From the NCBI GenBank assembly GCA_946183765.1, contig CAMHDC010000014.1, positions 1 through 13,257 on the forward strand: a stretch of DNA of 13,257 nucleotides. Direction: 5' to 3'. A program made the position numbers and the translations under genes. The notes beneath the pieces are model-generated. The model was not told the origin of the DNA and searched no databases. It worked only from the letters and a program-made list of their open reading frames with translations. Positions within the stretch are counted from its first letter, which is position 1. The number at the start of each line of letters is the position of its first letter. Below, in pieces: positions 12,800 through 13,257 of this stretch. The DNA comes from an uncultured Clostridia bacterium (GTDB lineage Bacteria; Bacillota; Clostridia; Christensenellales; CAG-138).

Positions 12800-13257
12800 T
12801 ATGCGCCGGTGTTCTCGTCCAGAAGCCGCTGCAGCTCCTCCATGAAGGTCTGGGTGTCCTTGAAGCTGCGATAGACCGAGGCAAAGCGCACGTAGGCCAC
12901 CTCGTCCACGTCCTTCAATTGCTTCATGACCAGCTCGCCCAGGGCCGCCGTGGAGATTTCGGAATCCAGGGAGTTGTTCACCTCCCGAACGATGCGCTCC
13001 ACCATCTGGTTCTGCACGTCCGTGGAGATGGGCCGCTTCTCGCAGGCCTTGCGGATGCCCGTGGCGATCTTCTCCCGCTCAAAGGGCTCCCTGCGTCCGT
13101 CCCGCTTCACCACCATGACGGGGTTTTCCTCGATCCGCTCAAAGGTGGTGAACCGGCGTCCGCACTGGATGCACTCCCGCCGGCGGCGGATAGCCGTGCT
13201 GTCCTCGTTGGGACGGCTGTCCACGACCTTGCTCTCCATGCTGCCGCAGTAACGACA
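12799..13257 (-). CDS. nrdR: Transcriptional repressor NrdR (5' end cut by window)
   Basis: NrdR is a zinc-ribbon/ATP-cone repressor of ribonucleotide reductase genes that senses dATP/ATP. The frame continues to the window edge: the outermost codons give C-R-Y-C-G-S before M-E-S-K-V-V-D-S-R-P, so the first CxxC of the zinc ribbon is present and only about two codons (Met plus one) are missing. The second pair is C-I-Q-C in R-R-R-E-C-I-Q-C-G-R-R-F-T-T-F-E. The ATP-cone begins at V-V-K-R-D-G-R-R-E-P-F. The internal ATG at 13239 would delete the first CxxC and is not the start. Full length would be about 154, as usual for NrdR. Confidence 0.97.
   Translation of the reverse strand, partial: CRYCGSMESKVVDSRPNEDSTAIRRRRECIQCGRRFTTFERIEENPVMVVKRDGRREPFEREKIATGIRKACEKRPISTDVQNQMVERIVREVNNSLDSEISTAALGELVMKQLKDVDEVAYVRFASVYRSFKDTQTFMEELQRLLDENTGA

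Noticed and set aside
13180..13239. NrdR starting at the internal ATG (13239)
   Set aside because: The frame continues upstream to the window edge through C-R-Y-C-G-S, the conserved first zinc-ligand pair.

Overview
The window looks like a chromosomal housekeeping segment from a GC-rich member of the Bacillota, most likely the Clostridia. The reasons are low-GC-type sigma-A promoters and strong Shine-Dalgarno sites, a SpoIID sporulation enzyme, a DnaD/DnaI-type primosome gene pair, a CarD regulator and NrdR. No mobile element, CRISPR array, rRNA or tRNA was found, and no gap between genes exceeds 300 bases.

Left part (1-5700). A gene fragment with a signal peptide leaves the window at the left edge on the minus strand. 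It diverges from a small cysteine-rich protein gene (145-390, plus). That gene ends at a bidirectional terminator shared with the convergent block rpmH-rnpA-yidD-yidC-jag-mnmE (minus strand, 4543 down to 430). This is the classic origin-associated cluster for ribosomal protein L34, RNase P protein, membrane-protein insertion, an RNA-binding protein and tRNA wobble modification. It starts at a perfect-consensus promoter. Two partners usually found beside it are missing: dnaA is not upstream of rpmH (a carD gene is), and mnmG does not follow mnmE. carD has two tandem promoters and its own terminator.

Middle (5398-10505). A minus-strand set spoIID-trmN6-small lipoprotein diverges from a plus-strand set of a DnaD-domain protein, a DnaC/DnaI-like helicase loader and rsmI. 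The plus-strand genes overlap by 4 and 1 nt and end at a bidirectional terminator. Both divergent transcription units have a -10 box only 6-7 nt before the start codon and no Shine-Dalgarno site, so both first genes may be leaderless.

Right part (10520-13257). On the minus strand nrdR (missing about two N-terminal codons at the window edge) overlaps pgeF. Then comes a separately promoted, membrane-anchored PrsA/SurA-like foldase followed by a coupled 32-residue single-pass membrane protein.

I see no clearly new multi-gene system. The most unusual signals are the candidate leaderless starts, three promoters that each match TTGACA-N17-TATAAT exactly, the structured rpmH-rnpA spacer, a terminator inside the jag-mnmE gap, and the unannotated 32-residue membrane protein.
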